NCBI RefSeq assembly: GCF_002812725.1
Contig: NZ_NMUN01000004.1
Location: 558,001-622,000, forward strand
Source: Microbacterium sp. BR1
GTDB taxonomy: Bacteria; Actinomycetota; Actinomycetes; Actinomycetales; Microbacteriaceae
DNA length: 64,000 nt
Reading direction: 5' to 3'
The position numbers and the translations under genes are program-made. Positions 17,758-26,702 of the stretch are shown piece by piece. Under the pieces are notes generated by a model. The model searched no databases, was not told the origin of the DNA, and saw nothing but the letters and a program-made list of their open reading frames with translations. Each line of letters begins with the position of its first letter. The first letter of the stretch is position 1.

Positions 17758-18832
17758 GTGAGCGCAAGTCAGTACCGAGGACAGCTTGACCGCAAGCGCA
17801 AACAGCGGATCGACGCGGACAAGAAGGCGGGTGAGTACCGGTCGAAGGAGTCCTCGAAGCGAGCCGATGCCGCCAAGGCGCGGCAGGCTGCCGCAAAGAC
17901 GACGAGCAGTTCCACCCGCAGCAGCAAGTTGCGGGACGCCGAGCGCCGAGAGAAGGAAGCGGAGACTGTGGGCAAGGAGGCCAGCCGCTGGCAGACACGG
18001 GCAGCCGGCTACGCGAAGGACGAGGCCGCGCTACAGACCAAGCTCTCCCGCGCCGAACAGTCGGAGGCCGATGCCGCCGAGAGACGCCGAAAGAGCGAGC
18101 AGCAGCGTGCCGACCGGCGGGCGGCGGCTGAACGTGCCCAGCTTGAGTCGCGGATCAGCGGTGCCGAGGTAGCCGTCAGCCATGCGCTGCGTCAGCTCCC
18201 AGCGCCCAAGCCGGAGAAGCTCAGAGTGCTCATGCTGGGTGCTTCGGCCGAAGGTGACCTCCGCGTTGGAAGGGAGCAGAAGCGCATCCGGGCAGCGGTC
18301 GAGTCGGCTTTGCATCGTGACCAGATCGAACTCGATGTGCGGCCAGCAGCAAACCACGGCTGACTTTGCTGGACGGCATCACGAAAGTTTCCGCCCTCAC
18401 GTGGTCCACTTCTCGGGCCACAGCAAACGACGACCTGATCGTTCTTTTTTTGAGGAATTGAAAGCAGACGAACCCCACGAGGGAGTGATCGTGACGGCGC
18501 GAGCCTTCGCTCGGGCGATCAGCGCAACCGACGATCCTCCGCTCCTCGTGCTGCTGAACTCGTGTCGCTCCGCAGCCCAGATCGACGACCTGGTGGCTCA
18601 AGTCGTGCCGTTCGCGATCGGGATGGCCGACAGCATCGAAGACGCCGATGCGATCAACTACGCCGCACAGTTCTACGCGGCAGTCGCAAACGGGCAGTCC
18701 ATCAACTCTTCGCATCTGTCGGGACAGGCTGCGCTCGAACTCGCGGGACTGGAAAGCGCTGACCTGCCGACCCTTGCTTGGGCACCCGATGTCGATCCAT
18801 CAGCCACGATCCTCGTCAGCCCTGAAGGCTGA
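17758..18832 (+). pseudogene. CHAT-domain protein with coiled-coil N-terminus, frameshifted
   Basis: The first frame (GTG at 17758, AGGAG nine bases upstream) encodes about 200 residues: a Lys/Arg/Ala/Glu-rich coiled coil and the start of a globular domain (RVLMLGASAEGDLRVGREQ). It stops at 18363. The continuation is one base out of phase and carries the caspase-like catalytic pair: histidine in HVVHFSGHSK and cysteine in LLVLLNSCRSA, ending ILVSPEG at 18832. Extra bases in short A and T runs between 18335 and 18435 explain the shift. CHAT proteases act as effectors in bacterial defence. The gene opposes the transfer operon in which it sits. Confidence 0.8.
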
Positions 18833-18834
18833 AC

Positions 18835-20304
18835 TCAGACCCGCCGGCAGAGCGGGAGCGCGGCGGCGGTGAAGGCGGCGGCTTGCTGGCCGACGAGGAG
18901 CCGGGTTTCGCAGGAGGCTTGGATCGCGGCTTGCTCGATGGCGGCGACGGCGGCATCGAGCTCTTCGATGGTGGGTGCGGAGACGGCGATGAGGCCGGTG
19001 TAGCGGAGGATGCCGTGGCCTGCGGTGAGGTCGGCTTCTTGCTGGAGCACGTCGTGGTACTCGGCGGTCTGTGAGGCGTCCTCGATCTGGCCGATCTTCG
19101 CGCGCTGGGCCTGGTCGGAGATGTGCTCGACCTTCTTCTTGCGGATGTCACGAGCAGCAGCGTCGGACCGCATAGGGGTGCAGATCAGTGAGAACGATCG
19201 CTGGATGCCGGTGGACAGCAACACCGGTGACAGGAACCCCGGATACACCAGCGATCGCGGCCACTCGCTGACCCAGAGCACAGCGTGGTGAGCGGAGTCG
19301 GTGCGTAGTCTGCCCCAGGTCTCAGTGACCGCAACCGGCCCCGCGGTCGCAAGCGACTGGCCGAGCCTCCCGTGCCGTTCCAGCGTGGCAGCGATGGCCG
19401 GGTCGTAGGCGGAGCGCAGCATCACCGCGATGTGCCCTGGTGTCAGCCATCCCGACGGCGAGAGGTCGGCAGAGCGGAGCGCGGCGACGAGGGTGTTCAT
19501 CTCTTGGCGCAGCACGGCGGCAGCACCGCGTATCCCGCCTCCCGCAGTCCTGATCTGCCGAGCGCTCGTCTTCATGTCCAGTGACAGCGAGAGTGTGGTG
19601 GCGTGGCGTTCGCCGGCGGGTCCGGCGCGGTCGATGAGTTCTGCGTAGGTGTCGGCCGCCCATGATCCGTCCGGGGTGCCGTGGGTGGCCCACCATTCCG
19701 CGAGTCCGGTGCCGGAGTCCGGCAGAGTCCGCTCCAAGACCTGAAGAGTCGCGATCCGCCCGGAGCGGCAGACGGTGGCCAGCACCCGGCCCCAGGAGCT
19801 GACGCGGCGTTCCTGCTCGCCGGGATCGAGGAGCACGAACGCGGGATGCGTGACCTCGCACACCACCGTCAACGTGGCGGCGTGGGGGTCGTGGATCATC
19901 CCGACTCCGGTCTCGGGGTCGGTGTACTCGCGCAGTCGCGCCATGTCGCCGGGCAGTGCGAGGGTTCCGACGGGGCGTGGGATGACGATCCTGCGTCGGT
20001 ACAGCAGTTGTCCGCCGGTGGTGCGCCACAGCCACCAGCAGGCGATGGGCAGCCACTCCACGATCGGCCGGCCTGCGATGGGTATCCAGGTCAGCGCGGC
20101 GGCGAGTACCCAGATGGGGGCGGTGTAGGCGAGCAGCATGCCGCCGCCGGCGTAGAACGCGCCGATGAGTGTGGCTCCGCCGATGGCGAGCGTGATGAGC
20201 TGGGTCAGCGACAGGCCGAGGAGGATGCCGCGGCGGGTGAGGCGGGAGAACTTCACCGGCACGAGTTCGCCCGCGGTGGGACGGTCGTGGTTCGTGCTGC
20301 TCAT
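18835..20304 (-). CDS. SCO6880-type conjugation protein (PrgI plus VirB4 N-terminal part)
   Basis: The 489-residue protein opens with two or three membrane helices (GILLGLSLTQLITLAIGG, MLLAYTAPIWVLAAALTW), as in PrgI/VirB3-like proteins. A long cytoplasmic part resembling the N-terminal VirB4 region without a Walker A motif follows (SSWGRVLATVCRSGRI, ending QQAAAFTAAALPLCRRV). SCO6880-family proteins occur beside VirB4 ATPases in actinobacterial conjugative elements, so it should be a structural part of the channel at the cytoplasmic membrane. It follows the TrbL-like gene by 3 bp. The CHAT gene separates it from the rest of the operon. Confidence 0.8.
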   Translation of the reverse strand: MSSTNHDRPTAGELVPVKFSRLTRRGILLGLSLTQLITLAIGGATLIGAFYAGGGMLLAYTAPIWVLAAALTWIPIAGRPIVEWLPIACWWLWRTTGGQLLYRRRIVIPRPVGTLALPGDMARLREYTDPETGVGMIHDPHAATLTVVCEVTHPAFVLLDPGEQERRVSSWGRVLATVCRSGRIATLQVLERTLPDSGTGLAEWWATHGTPDGSWAADTYAELIDRAGPAGERHATTLSLSLDMKTSARQIRTAGGGIRGAAAVLRQEMNTLVAALRSADLSPSGWLTPGHIAVMLRSAYDPAIAATLERHGRLGQSLATAGPVAVTETWGRLRTDSAHHAVLWVSEWPRSLVYPGFLSPVLLSTGIQRSFSLICTPMRSDAAARDIRKKKVEHISDQAQRAKIGQIEDASQTAEYHDVLQQEADLTAGHGILRYTGLIAVSAPTIEELDAAVAAIEQAAIQASCETRLLVGQQAAAFTAAALPLCRRV

Positions 20305-20307
20305 CGT

Positions 20308-21675
20308 CTACTCCTTCGGTGGGCGTGGCGCGGGCGGCGGGGGCTGCTTCGGTGGCGGTGACGGGTCGGTGCTCGGCGGTCGTGGTGCCGGGCTCGACGG
20401 AGGTGCCGCAGGTGCGGCTGCGGGCGGTGGCGGTGTCTGCGCGGCTGCGTCGGCGGCGTGCTCACCCTGGGCTCCCAGCGCGGTTCCGGCCTTCGGCCCG
20501 GCGGTCGCGGCACCCTTTGCGATGCTCGCCCCGACTACCACCCCTGCGGCTACGGGACCGGCTGCGGCTGCGCCGCCGCTCGCTGCGGCACCTCCACCAG
20601 CCGCGCCTCCGCCGCTCGCGGCGGGTGCCGGTGCCGGGGTCTTCGGCGGTGGCGGTGCGCTGCTTCCTCCGCCGGAGCCTCCGCCCGCGCTCCCGCCGCC
20701 GGTTCCGTCGAGCACCTTCTTCGGGTCGCCGCCGCCCTGCGGCTTGGTCGGGACGGGGATCGGGCGGTTGAGGGCGCTCTTGGCGTCCTGCTCGGAACCG
20801 ATCGCGTGGTACATGTCGAACCCGACGAACGCGATGAACTTGTAGGTGAGATACGGGGCGAACGCGGCCATCGCCATCAGCACGATCCCCGCGATGGGAT
20901 CACTTACCGAGGCGAGGTCGGCGTCGATCGGTGCGGAGACCTGGGTGATCGCGACGAGGAACATCACGACGAGCACGAGCTTGGAGCAGATCAGCGCGAC
21001 GACGAACATCGCCCACTTCCCGATCCAGCCTCGCGAGGCGTCCCACGAGGCACCAGAGAAGGCGAGCGGCGCGAACGCGACCGCAACCAGCAGGAGTGCT
21101 TTCCTGACGAGGAGGGAGAGCCACACGATCGCGGCGGCGGTGATCGCGAGGCCGGCCATGAAGATCTTGATGATGGCACCGACGCCGGGTGCGGCGATGT
21201 TGATCCCGACCAGTCCTGCGGCGAGGAGTGCGATCTTGTCGCCCATCGACTCGGTGGTTTCGCCGGCGGCCTGCACGATCCCGATGCACATCTGGTCGAC
21301 GACTTCCAGCAGCAGCGCGGTCAGCGTGATGACGACGAACGACCCGAGGACGGACTTCGCCAGCCCGAGTGCGGCGCGGGTGAGGGCGGTGGGGTCGCGT
21401 CGGATCAGGCCGGTGATGAGTTGGAGGCAGAAGAAGATCAGCATCACGAAGACCGCGATGCCGAACAGCAGGTTGTAGACGGCGATGTAGCCGGGCTTGG
21501 TGACATCCACGAGGGTCGTGGTGTCGAAGACCGACCAGACGGCCTCGAACAGCCACCCGGCGGCGGCACCCATCGCTTGGGCGAGCCAGTCGAATGGGGC
21601 CGCGACCAGAGAGGCGGCTCCTTCGCCGACGGCATCGCAGACCGAGGAGATCACGGGAACGTCGCACACGCCCAT
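20308..21675 (-). CDS. TrbL/VirB6-like polytopic channel protein
   Basis: The 455-residue product has about six membrane helices between residues 45 and 300 (LLFGIAVFVMLIFFCLQLI, VLGSFVVITLTALLLEVV, IVLMAMAAFAPYLTYKFI). A long C-terminal tail is almost entirely Gly, Pro and Ala. This is the pattern of TrbL/VirB6 inner-membrane components in Gram-positive elements. I chose ATG 21673-21675 (MGVCDVPVISS), which starts the conserved part; a GTG three codons earlier is possible. The low-complexity tail may explain compositional bias near 20.3-20.7 kb. Confidence 0.8.
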   Translation of the reverse strand: MGVCDVPVISSVCDAVGEGAASLVAAPFDWLAQAMGAAAGWLFEAVWSVFDTTTLVDVTKPGYIAVYNLLFGIAVFVMLIFFCLQLITGLIRRDPTALTRAALGLAKSVLGSFVVITLTALLLEVVDQMCIGIVQAAGETTESMGDKIALLAAGLVGINIAAPGVGAIIKIFMAGLAITAAAIVWLSLLVRKALLLVAVAFAPLAFSGASWDASRGWIGKWAMFVVALICSKLVLVVMFLVAITQVSAPIDADLASVSDPIAGIVLMAMAAFAPYLTYKFIAFVGFDMYHAIGSEQDAKSALNRPIPVPTKPQGGGDPKKVLDGTGGGSAGGGSGGGSSAPPPPKTPAPAPAASGGGAAGGGAAASGGAAAAGPVAAGVVVGASIAKGAATAGPKAGTALGAQGEHAADAAAQTPPPPAAAPAAPPSSPAPRPPSTDPSPPPKQPPPPAPRPPKE

Positions 21676-21706
21676 CACGGACACCAGCTCTCGACGACAG
21701 GCGGGG

Positions 21707-22027
21707 TCAGACGGACTGGCCGACGTTCCAGAAGAAGTTGATGAGCGTCACGCTCGCGCCGCAGATCACCGCCGCGCCGCAGGAAACGAGGACGCCGATC
21801 TTCCCGCGCGAGGCGAGGTGCGGGTTGGAGGAGTTCGCGCCGAAGCCCCACACGATCGCGGACACGATCAGCGCGAGCACGCTGAGGATCAGGCCGATGG
21901 TCATCACCGCGCCGACGATGGTGCGCAGCTGGTTGATGCCCGGCAGGCCATTGGTATTGGGGTCGATGTTGATGTCCATCGGCACCAGCAACGGCGCGGA
22001 CATGACGGTAGTGAGCAGATCGAACAC
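21707..22027 (-). CDS. DUF6112 small membrane protein
   Basis: The 106-residue protein starts at a GTG (22025-22027) with AAGGAG seven bases upstream. After a polar segment (MDINIDPNTNGLPG) come two membrane helices (TIVGAVMTIGLILSVLALIVSA and IGVLVSCGAAVICGASVTL, cited approximately) separated by a basic loop. It is similar in layout to the 88-residue protein at 23076-23342. Two-helix small proteins beside VirB4 and TrbL are often the pilin-like VirB2/TrbC subunit; that role is inferred. Confidence 0.75.
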   Translation of the reverse strand: MFDLLTTVMSAPLLVPMDINIDPNTNGLPGINQLRTIVGAVMTIGLILSVLALIVSAIVWGFGANSSNPHLASRGKIGVLVSCGAAVICGASVTLINFFWNVGQSV

Positions 22028-22086
22028 GGTAGGTCTCCTTGGCGACGGGCGGCCCGCCCACGAACTCGCAGACGGGGTACACGCGA

Positions 22087-22096
22087 CAGGTGCGCG
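22087..22096 (-). promoter_or_regulatory. GCGCACCTG leader box before DUF6112/TrbL block
   Basis: The minus strand reads CGCGCACCTG about 60 bases before the GTG start of the DUF6112 gene. One frame through it reads ARTCRVYPV, sharing the Thr-Cys codon pair seen at other boxes. Confidence 0.45.
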
Positions 22097-22194
22097 CTCG
22101 TCGCCGTCCCGTCCCCGCGGTGGCCGCCCGTAGCCTTGGAGTATCTGTGCGTCGCTCGCCCGCACGGGACCGCCGGACGAGAGGTGCAAGGAAC

Positions 22195-23061
22195 ATGAGT
22201 CAGTACGGGGTGGATTACCTCCAGCGATTGCGTGCCGCTGTTGAGAAGTTCGAGGAAGCGTTCGACGCCTGGATGAGCACTCAGGTTGAGTCGGATCACA
22301 TGTCGGCGCGCGGACTCTTTCCCACTGTGTGGACAAAGGAAGGCCAGGATCAGAGCGAGGTTCAACGGCTCGAACTCGGTGTCGCGGAGGCTGCTGGCCT
22401 GGCGGCGAGCGCTGTGTCAGTGACCGGCGCCTACATTGGGATCGCTGGACTCGGAGCGATCGACCCGATCTCCAACTGGTCATTTATGTCTGCGCCCAAG
22501 GCCCCCATCGCGCCTCGGGATATTCGGACTACGACCGCCAACGTCAAGGGCAGGCTCGACGCGATGATCGTCGACGCCGAGTCACGTACGGACTCTGACA
22601 TTCCGACCTTCGCTCCCGCACAGTTTCACCCCGTGGTCTGGGCTGGTGCTTCCGCCCATTGGACGACGCATCAGTACCGAGTTGCAGTTCGTGAAGCGGC
22701 CGAAGGCCTCACGGTCCACTGGAAGGAACGTCTCGGCCGGAACGATGTCGATGACACGGTCTTCTGGCAGCAGACGTTATCGCCGGGCGCTCCTGAACCG
22801 GGCAAGCCGAAGCTCACCTGGCCGGGAAGGTCGGATGACAAGACGGTGAAGAGCATGCGCGGTGGTCTTGAACCGCTCGCTAAGGCCCTCAACGCGCTGG
22901 CCACTGGTCTGAACCTCACGGTCCGCAACGTGACGACGCACACGCGCACCGAACTGTCCGAGCAGGAAGCGATGGAGCGCCTCGCGGCATACAGTTACCT
23001 CGCGCGCCTGCTCGACCAGTGCGAGACAGCGAGCGCCGACGCGGAGGAATCGGACCGATGA
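22195..23061 (+). CDS. TIGR02391-like protein, cargo inside transfer operon
   Basis: The 288-residue protein starts MSQYGVDYLQRLRAAVEKF with GCAAGGAAC before the ATG. The second half has the pattern I associate with TIGR02391 (Ymh): VAGASAHWTTHQYRVAVREAAEGL near residue 150, cited by HQYRVAVREAAEGL, then SMRGGLEPLAKALNALATGLNLTVRN and THTRTELSEQEAMERLAAYSYLARLL. Such proteins recur in defence islands but have no settled activity. It lies between the two DUF6112 genes on the opposite strand, which marks it as inserted cargo. Confidence 0.65.
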   Translation: MSQYGVDYLQRLRAAVEKFEEAFDAWMSTQVESDHMSARGLFPTVWTKEGQDQSEVQRLELGVAEAAGLAASAVSVTGAYIGIAGLGAIDPISNWSFMSAPKAPIAPRDIRTTTANVKGRLDAMIVDAESRTDSDIPTFAPAQFHPVVWAGASAHWTTHQYRVAVREAAEGLTVHWKERLGRNDVDDTVFWQQTLSPGAPEPGKPKLTWPGRSDDKTVKSMRGGLEPLAKALNALATGLNLTVRNVTTHTRTELSEQEAMERLAAYSYLARLLDQCETASADAEESDR

Positions 23062-23075
23062 CCGCGACGCCGCAG

Positions 23076-23342
23076 CTACAAACTTGAACCGACTGTGAGT
23101 AGCCAGTTCATCCAGGCCACGCCACCTCCGGCGAGGACTGCCGCGCCGACGGAGACGAGGACACCGATGCGGCCCTTGCTAGCTGTGGCGTAGTTGCCGT
23201 GGGCTGTCGCGATGGCCCAGACGATCGCGGAGACGATGAGCATGAGGACTGCGACGATCAGGACGAATGTCAGGAGCGCGCCGACGACGGCGCGGAGGTC
23301 GCCGATGCCGCCGAGCCCGTCGAAGTCGGGGAAGACACCCAT
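23076..23342 (-). CDS. DUF6112 small membrane protein (second copy)
   Basis: The 88-residue product (MGVFPDFDGLGGIGDLR...) has two membrane helices, VVGALLTFVLIVAVLMLIVSA and VLVSVGAAVLAGGGVAWMNWL (approximate limits), separated by a basic loop ending SKGRIGVLV. The shared IGVLVS element and order of segments show it to be a paralogue of the 21707-22027 product. It follows the peptidoglycan hydrolase gene closely. A pilin-like or channel-lining role is inferred from the context. Confidence 0.75.
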   Translation of the reverse strand: MGVFPDFDGLGGIGDLRAVVGALLTFVLIVAVLMLIVSAIVWAIATAHGNYATASKGRIGVLVSVGAAVLAGGGVAWMNWLLTVGSSL

Positions 23343-23348
23343 CGTCGA

Positions 23349-24958
23349 TCACCCCACCTTGACGGTGACATGGAGGTGGTCGTAGTGGCCTCCGGTGATG
23401 GAGGCGGGGTCGTGCATCCCTCCGCCGTTGTAGGGTCGCCAGCCCTCGGCGTCACGGGCGACGGACCAGATTTGGCCTTGCCAGGTCAGGTACTCGACGC
23501 CGAGCACGTCGGCGTTGTCCTTCATCCAGTTGGTGACCTTCCAGCCGGCGTCGAGCTGGGCCGGGGTGGGGCGCTGGCCGATGCGGTTGCCGAAGGTGAT
23601 GTCGCACGCCCTGCCGAGGGGATGCTCGGACTTCGTGCCGGGGCGGGGCGAGTAGCAGCCCCAGCCGGTGTCGGGGAACGCGGCGAGGGTCTGCTGGTAG
23701 AGGTGGAGCATGCGGGCGGTGATCTTGCCCGAGCTGGTGGGATCGTCGACGAGCCGGTCGGGGTCTCCATCGACACCGGTCGGCGTGCCCGCAGTGGCGT
23801 TGTTGCAGGCGGTGGGTGATCCGCTGGTCGCCGTCGGCAGGTTCGCGGCCCCGTGCTCGTTGAGCCAGGCTGCGGCGTCGATGGCCTCGCCGTTGGTGCC
23901 GCCGGGCCGGACCTCGAAGTGCAGATGTGCGCCGGTGGACATGCCCGAGGAGCCGACATCGCCGATGTGCTGGCCCGCGCTCACGCGGTCGCCGGCGCGG
24001 ACGTGGATGCCGCTCTGCCACATGTGGGCGTTGCGGTCGCGACGGTGTGGCCTTCGATGGTGTGCTCGATGACGATGAGGCCGCCGTATCCGCCGGAGAA
24101 CTCCGCGACGGTGACGGTGCCGTCTGCGGCGGCGAGGATCGGGGTGCCGTCGGGGGCGGCGAAGTCGGTGCCGGTGTGCATCTTCCGTTCGCCCGTGATC
24201 GGGTGCACGCGCATCCCGAACGGCGAGGTCAGCACCCAGGTGCCCTCGGGCAGCGGGAACACCACCCGCGACGACGAGACCGCCGGGCCACCCACGCCAC
24301 CAGCGGCACTGCCGACGTTGGTGAGGGCGGCCAGGATGCTGTCAGCGATGGCCGCGTAGTTGCGGTATCGGTCAGGGTAGGCGGACACCTCGACGGCTTG
24401 GGCGGCTTCGCCGGGGTCCATCTGTTGCCAGCCGGGGATGTCGAGCAGGCCGCGCGGTGAGGGGTAGTTCGGTCCGGTCGGCCCGCCGAAGAACGCGCGC
24501 GCCTGATACTGCGGGTCCATCAACTCGGCGACCGTGCCCCACCCGGATTGCGGGCGCATCTGGAACAGGCCGAGGGAGTCGTGGTCGCCGCCGTTGCCGT
24601 CGTTCGGGTAGTTGGCCGACTCGGGGTAGGTGCCGGTGTTGGTGAGCATCCGCAGCGTGGACTCGGTGAGCGCGGCCATCAGCGCGATCTTGATTCCTGG
24701 CCGGCCCACGTCGGTGATGCCGTTGCCGACCGTGATGATCGTGGCCGCGTGCGTGAGCTGCTGACGATTCAGGGTGAAGGTCTCGCCGTTCGCGGTGGTC
24801 ACGGTGAGCGCGTCCGGGATCGGGCCAAGATTCACGGTCCCGGCGGGGATGGCGCAGTAGGCGGCAGCGGGGTTCATCAGCACCCCGATCCCGAGGAGGG
24901 CTGCGGCAGGTGCGAAGAACAGCAGCGCCAGGGCTGCGATGGCGGCTTTGCGGAACAC
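23349..24958 (-). pseudogene. VirB1-like peptidoglycan hydrolase (lysozyme-like plus M23), frameshifted
   Basis: The N-terminus has a membrane anchor/signal (AAIAALALLFFAPAAALLG). A transglycosylase-like domain (LTESTLRMLTNTG, SLGLFQMRPQSGWG) and an M23 LytM peptidase domain (GMRVHPITGERKMHTGTDFAAP) follow. The reading frame is lost near 24029-24034, where one base is missing, just before AHMW; the second frame continues with AHLHFEVRPGG and a C-terminal DHLHVTV. Total length, 1610 bp, is one short of a whole number of codons, as expected. The enzyme would locally open the wall for the conjugation channel. GTG start at 24956-24958 follows AAGGGG. Confidence 0.8.
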
Positions 24959-24971
24959 GACGTCAACCCCT

Positions 24972-25664
24972 TCATCGCAGCGGGTTGTCGAGCTGCGACA
25001 GCCGCAGCAGGTGGCAGGTCGGATAGGTCGGGGCGCAGACGACGAACACGGTGAACGCGACCGGATGCTCACTGGTGACCGGCTGGCCGTTCCAGACCCC
25101 GGCTCGGCGGCGGGTGCCCTCGATCGTGACGGCCGTCGTTCCTGCCGCGAGCTGCCCCGGCTGAGCCTGCGCGACGGCGTCGGCCCAGGCGTCGGGGACG
25201 TACGCGCTGTCGATGGTGAGGTGCTGGCGGGTGGCGTACTGCCGCAGCTCGATCCAGGCGTCGCGGGTCGGCAGGTAGACGGCCACGTCGGAGGCCAGCC
25301 CGGCTTGCTCGTCCCCGCTGGGGTCACCGACTGCGAGGATCGCCGAGGTGTAGTCCAGCGGCCACAGCCCCGACGCCGTGTCCCACGCAAACAGCGTGGA
25401 CGCGACGCCCTGAGCGAAAGTCGCAGGATCGGCCGAACGTGGAACTGCTGGAACCCGCGGCGGCGTGGGCGTGCTCGGTGCCACGGTCGGCGGTGCTGTG
25501 GTGACTGGGCCGGGCTCCGGGTCGGGATCGGGGCTGGTCTTGCTTCGGGGGCCGGTGAGGAGTCCGTAGACGCCGACGCTGGCGAGGAGTAGCAGGACGA
25601 TGCCGACAGCGATGAGGGCGACGAGTCGGCGGCGGTGGCGGGGATCGGTGGGTGCAGGGCTCAT
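24972..25664 (-). CDS. membrane-anchored transfer protein, VirB8/TcpC-like candidate
   Basis: The 230-residue product has a short basic N-terminus (MSPAPTDPRHRRR), one membrane helix (LVALIAVGIVLLLLASVGVYGLL), a Pro/Thr-rich linker and an extracytoplasmic domain of about 150 residues with NTF2-like alternation (FAWDTASGLWPLDYTSAIL, WADAVAQAQPGQLAAG). That architecture and its place before the wall hydrolase fit VirB8/TcpC proteins, but sequence alone does not prove it. Two cysteines near the end (CAPTYPTCHLL) may bridge. Confidence 0.6.
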   Translation of the reverse strand: MSPAPTDPRHRRRLVALIAVGIVLLLLASVGVYGLLTGPRSKTSPDPDPEPGPVTTAPPTVAPSTPTPPRVPAVPRSADPATFAQGVASTLFAWDTASGLWPLDYTSAILAVGDPSGDEQAGLASDVAVYLPTRDAWIELRQYATRQHLTIDSAYVPDAWADAVAQAQPGQLAAGTTAVTIEGTRRRAGVWNGQPVTSEHPVAFTVFVVCAPTYPTCHLLRLSQLDNPLR

Positions 25665-25670
25665 GCCGAG

Positions 25671-25681
25671 CAGGTGCGCAC
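25671..25681 (-). promoter_or_regulatory. GTGCGCACCTG leader box, possible 7-codon leader ORF
   Basis: The minus strand has ATGGTGCGCACCTGC running into CTCGGCATGA. Read from the first ATG it encodes MVRTCSA and stops on the TGA that overlaps the start ATG of the membrane-anchored protein. This suggests a leader peptide coupled to the gene. Confidence 0.5.
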
Positions 25682-25700
25682 CATGCACCGGGTGTTGTCG

Positions 25701-26702
25701 TCAGAGTGCGCGGAGGCGTGGCCGCTCCGTCATGCCTTCGCGGGCGGCTCGGAGTGCGTCGGCGAATCGGAGGGTGCCGTCGGTGGTGGCGAGGAAGTTC
25801 TCGAACTGCTCGTCGGTCAGCTCACGCGCGAGTGTGTCGGCGTCATAGTGGGTCCACCAGTTCGTCAGTTCGCCCCAGGTCTGGACGAACGCGCGCAGGG
25901 GGTAGCGGACGGGTTGCCCGTCACCGCTGACGAGCGGCAACGGCTTGGGTGGGGTGCGCTTGCCCTTCTTGATCGACTTCGCGTGGGCCACGGCGGCTTC
26001 GGCGCGGGCGTGCATCTCGGCCTCGCGCCGCTCCCGTGCGGTGGTGTCGGCATCGCGGATCGCTTGATAGATCGGGTGCACCGGATCGCCGGCCTCGATC
26101 CGCTCCAGCCCTGCAGCGGCCTCCGCACGCAACGTCTCGGGCTGAGTGGGGTTGTTGGCGATGTCTTCGAGGTAGCCGATCTTGTCGAGTGTCTTGTACG
26201 ACGCGCCACCGGGAATCATCGCTGCGGCTTGCTCGTCGGCTCGCCCGCGCGGGGTGTCTGACGGTGCGGGAAATTTTCCCGCACCGTCGTTTCCGGGCTG
26301 GTTCTCGCTGCTGAACTGCGTGGCGGACTTCCGTCGGGCGGCGTCTTCGGCCATGACCTGCTTGAGTTCGCGGTAGAGGCCGGCGGCTTCGAGCTGGGTG
26401 TAGGGCTTGTGGAGCATGTTGTCGTCCTGCTCGGCGAGGAGCTGCCCGAGCCGGTCGGATAGGCCGCTGCGAACCCAGACGTTAACGGTTCGCCAGCCGA
26501 GCTTCTTGATCGCGGCCAGGCGTCGTGCTCCGCACACGAGCACGCCGTCGATGGTGATCGTGAGCGGTTGCAGCAGGCCGTCGCGTCCGATGGACGCGGC
26601 GAGTGCGTCGATGTCGCCGAGGTCGGCGCGGTGCCGGGTGCCGACGAGGATCGAATCGACGGTGCGGTCGAGCTGAATGCTGCCGATCAGTGGCTCGGTC
26701 AC
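25701..26702 (-). CDS. parB: ParB/RepB-like partition protein
   Basis: A 333-residue ParB-family protein. The N-terminal ParB/sulfiredoxin-like CTPase domain holds LAASIGRDGLLQPLTITIDG and the GARRLAAIKKLGW box (residues about 35-75), followed by a helix-turn-helix region (YTQLEAAGLYRELKQVM). The C-terminal half is charged and less conserved. ParB proteins bind centromere-like sites and help keep excised or replicating elements. No ParA gene is visible in the element, so it may act alone or use the host ParA. Its start overlaps the upstream gene by 4 bp. Confidence 0.85.
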   Translation of the reverse strand: MTEPLIGSIQLDRTVDSILVGTRHRADLGDIDALAASIGRDGLLQPLTITIDGVLVCGARRLAAIKKLGWRTVNVWVRSGLSDRLGQLLAEQDDNMLHKPYTQLEAAGLYRELKQVMAEDAARRKSATQFSSENQPGNDGAGKFPAPSDTPRGRADEQAAAMIPGGASYKTLDKIGYLEDIANNPTQPETLRAEAAAGLERIEAGDPVHPIYQAIRDADTTARERREAEMHARAEAAVAHAKSIKKGKRTPPKPLPLVSGDGQPVRYPLRAFVQTWGELTNWWTHYDADTLARELTDEQFENFLATTDGTLRFADALRAAREGMTERPRLRAL

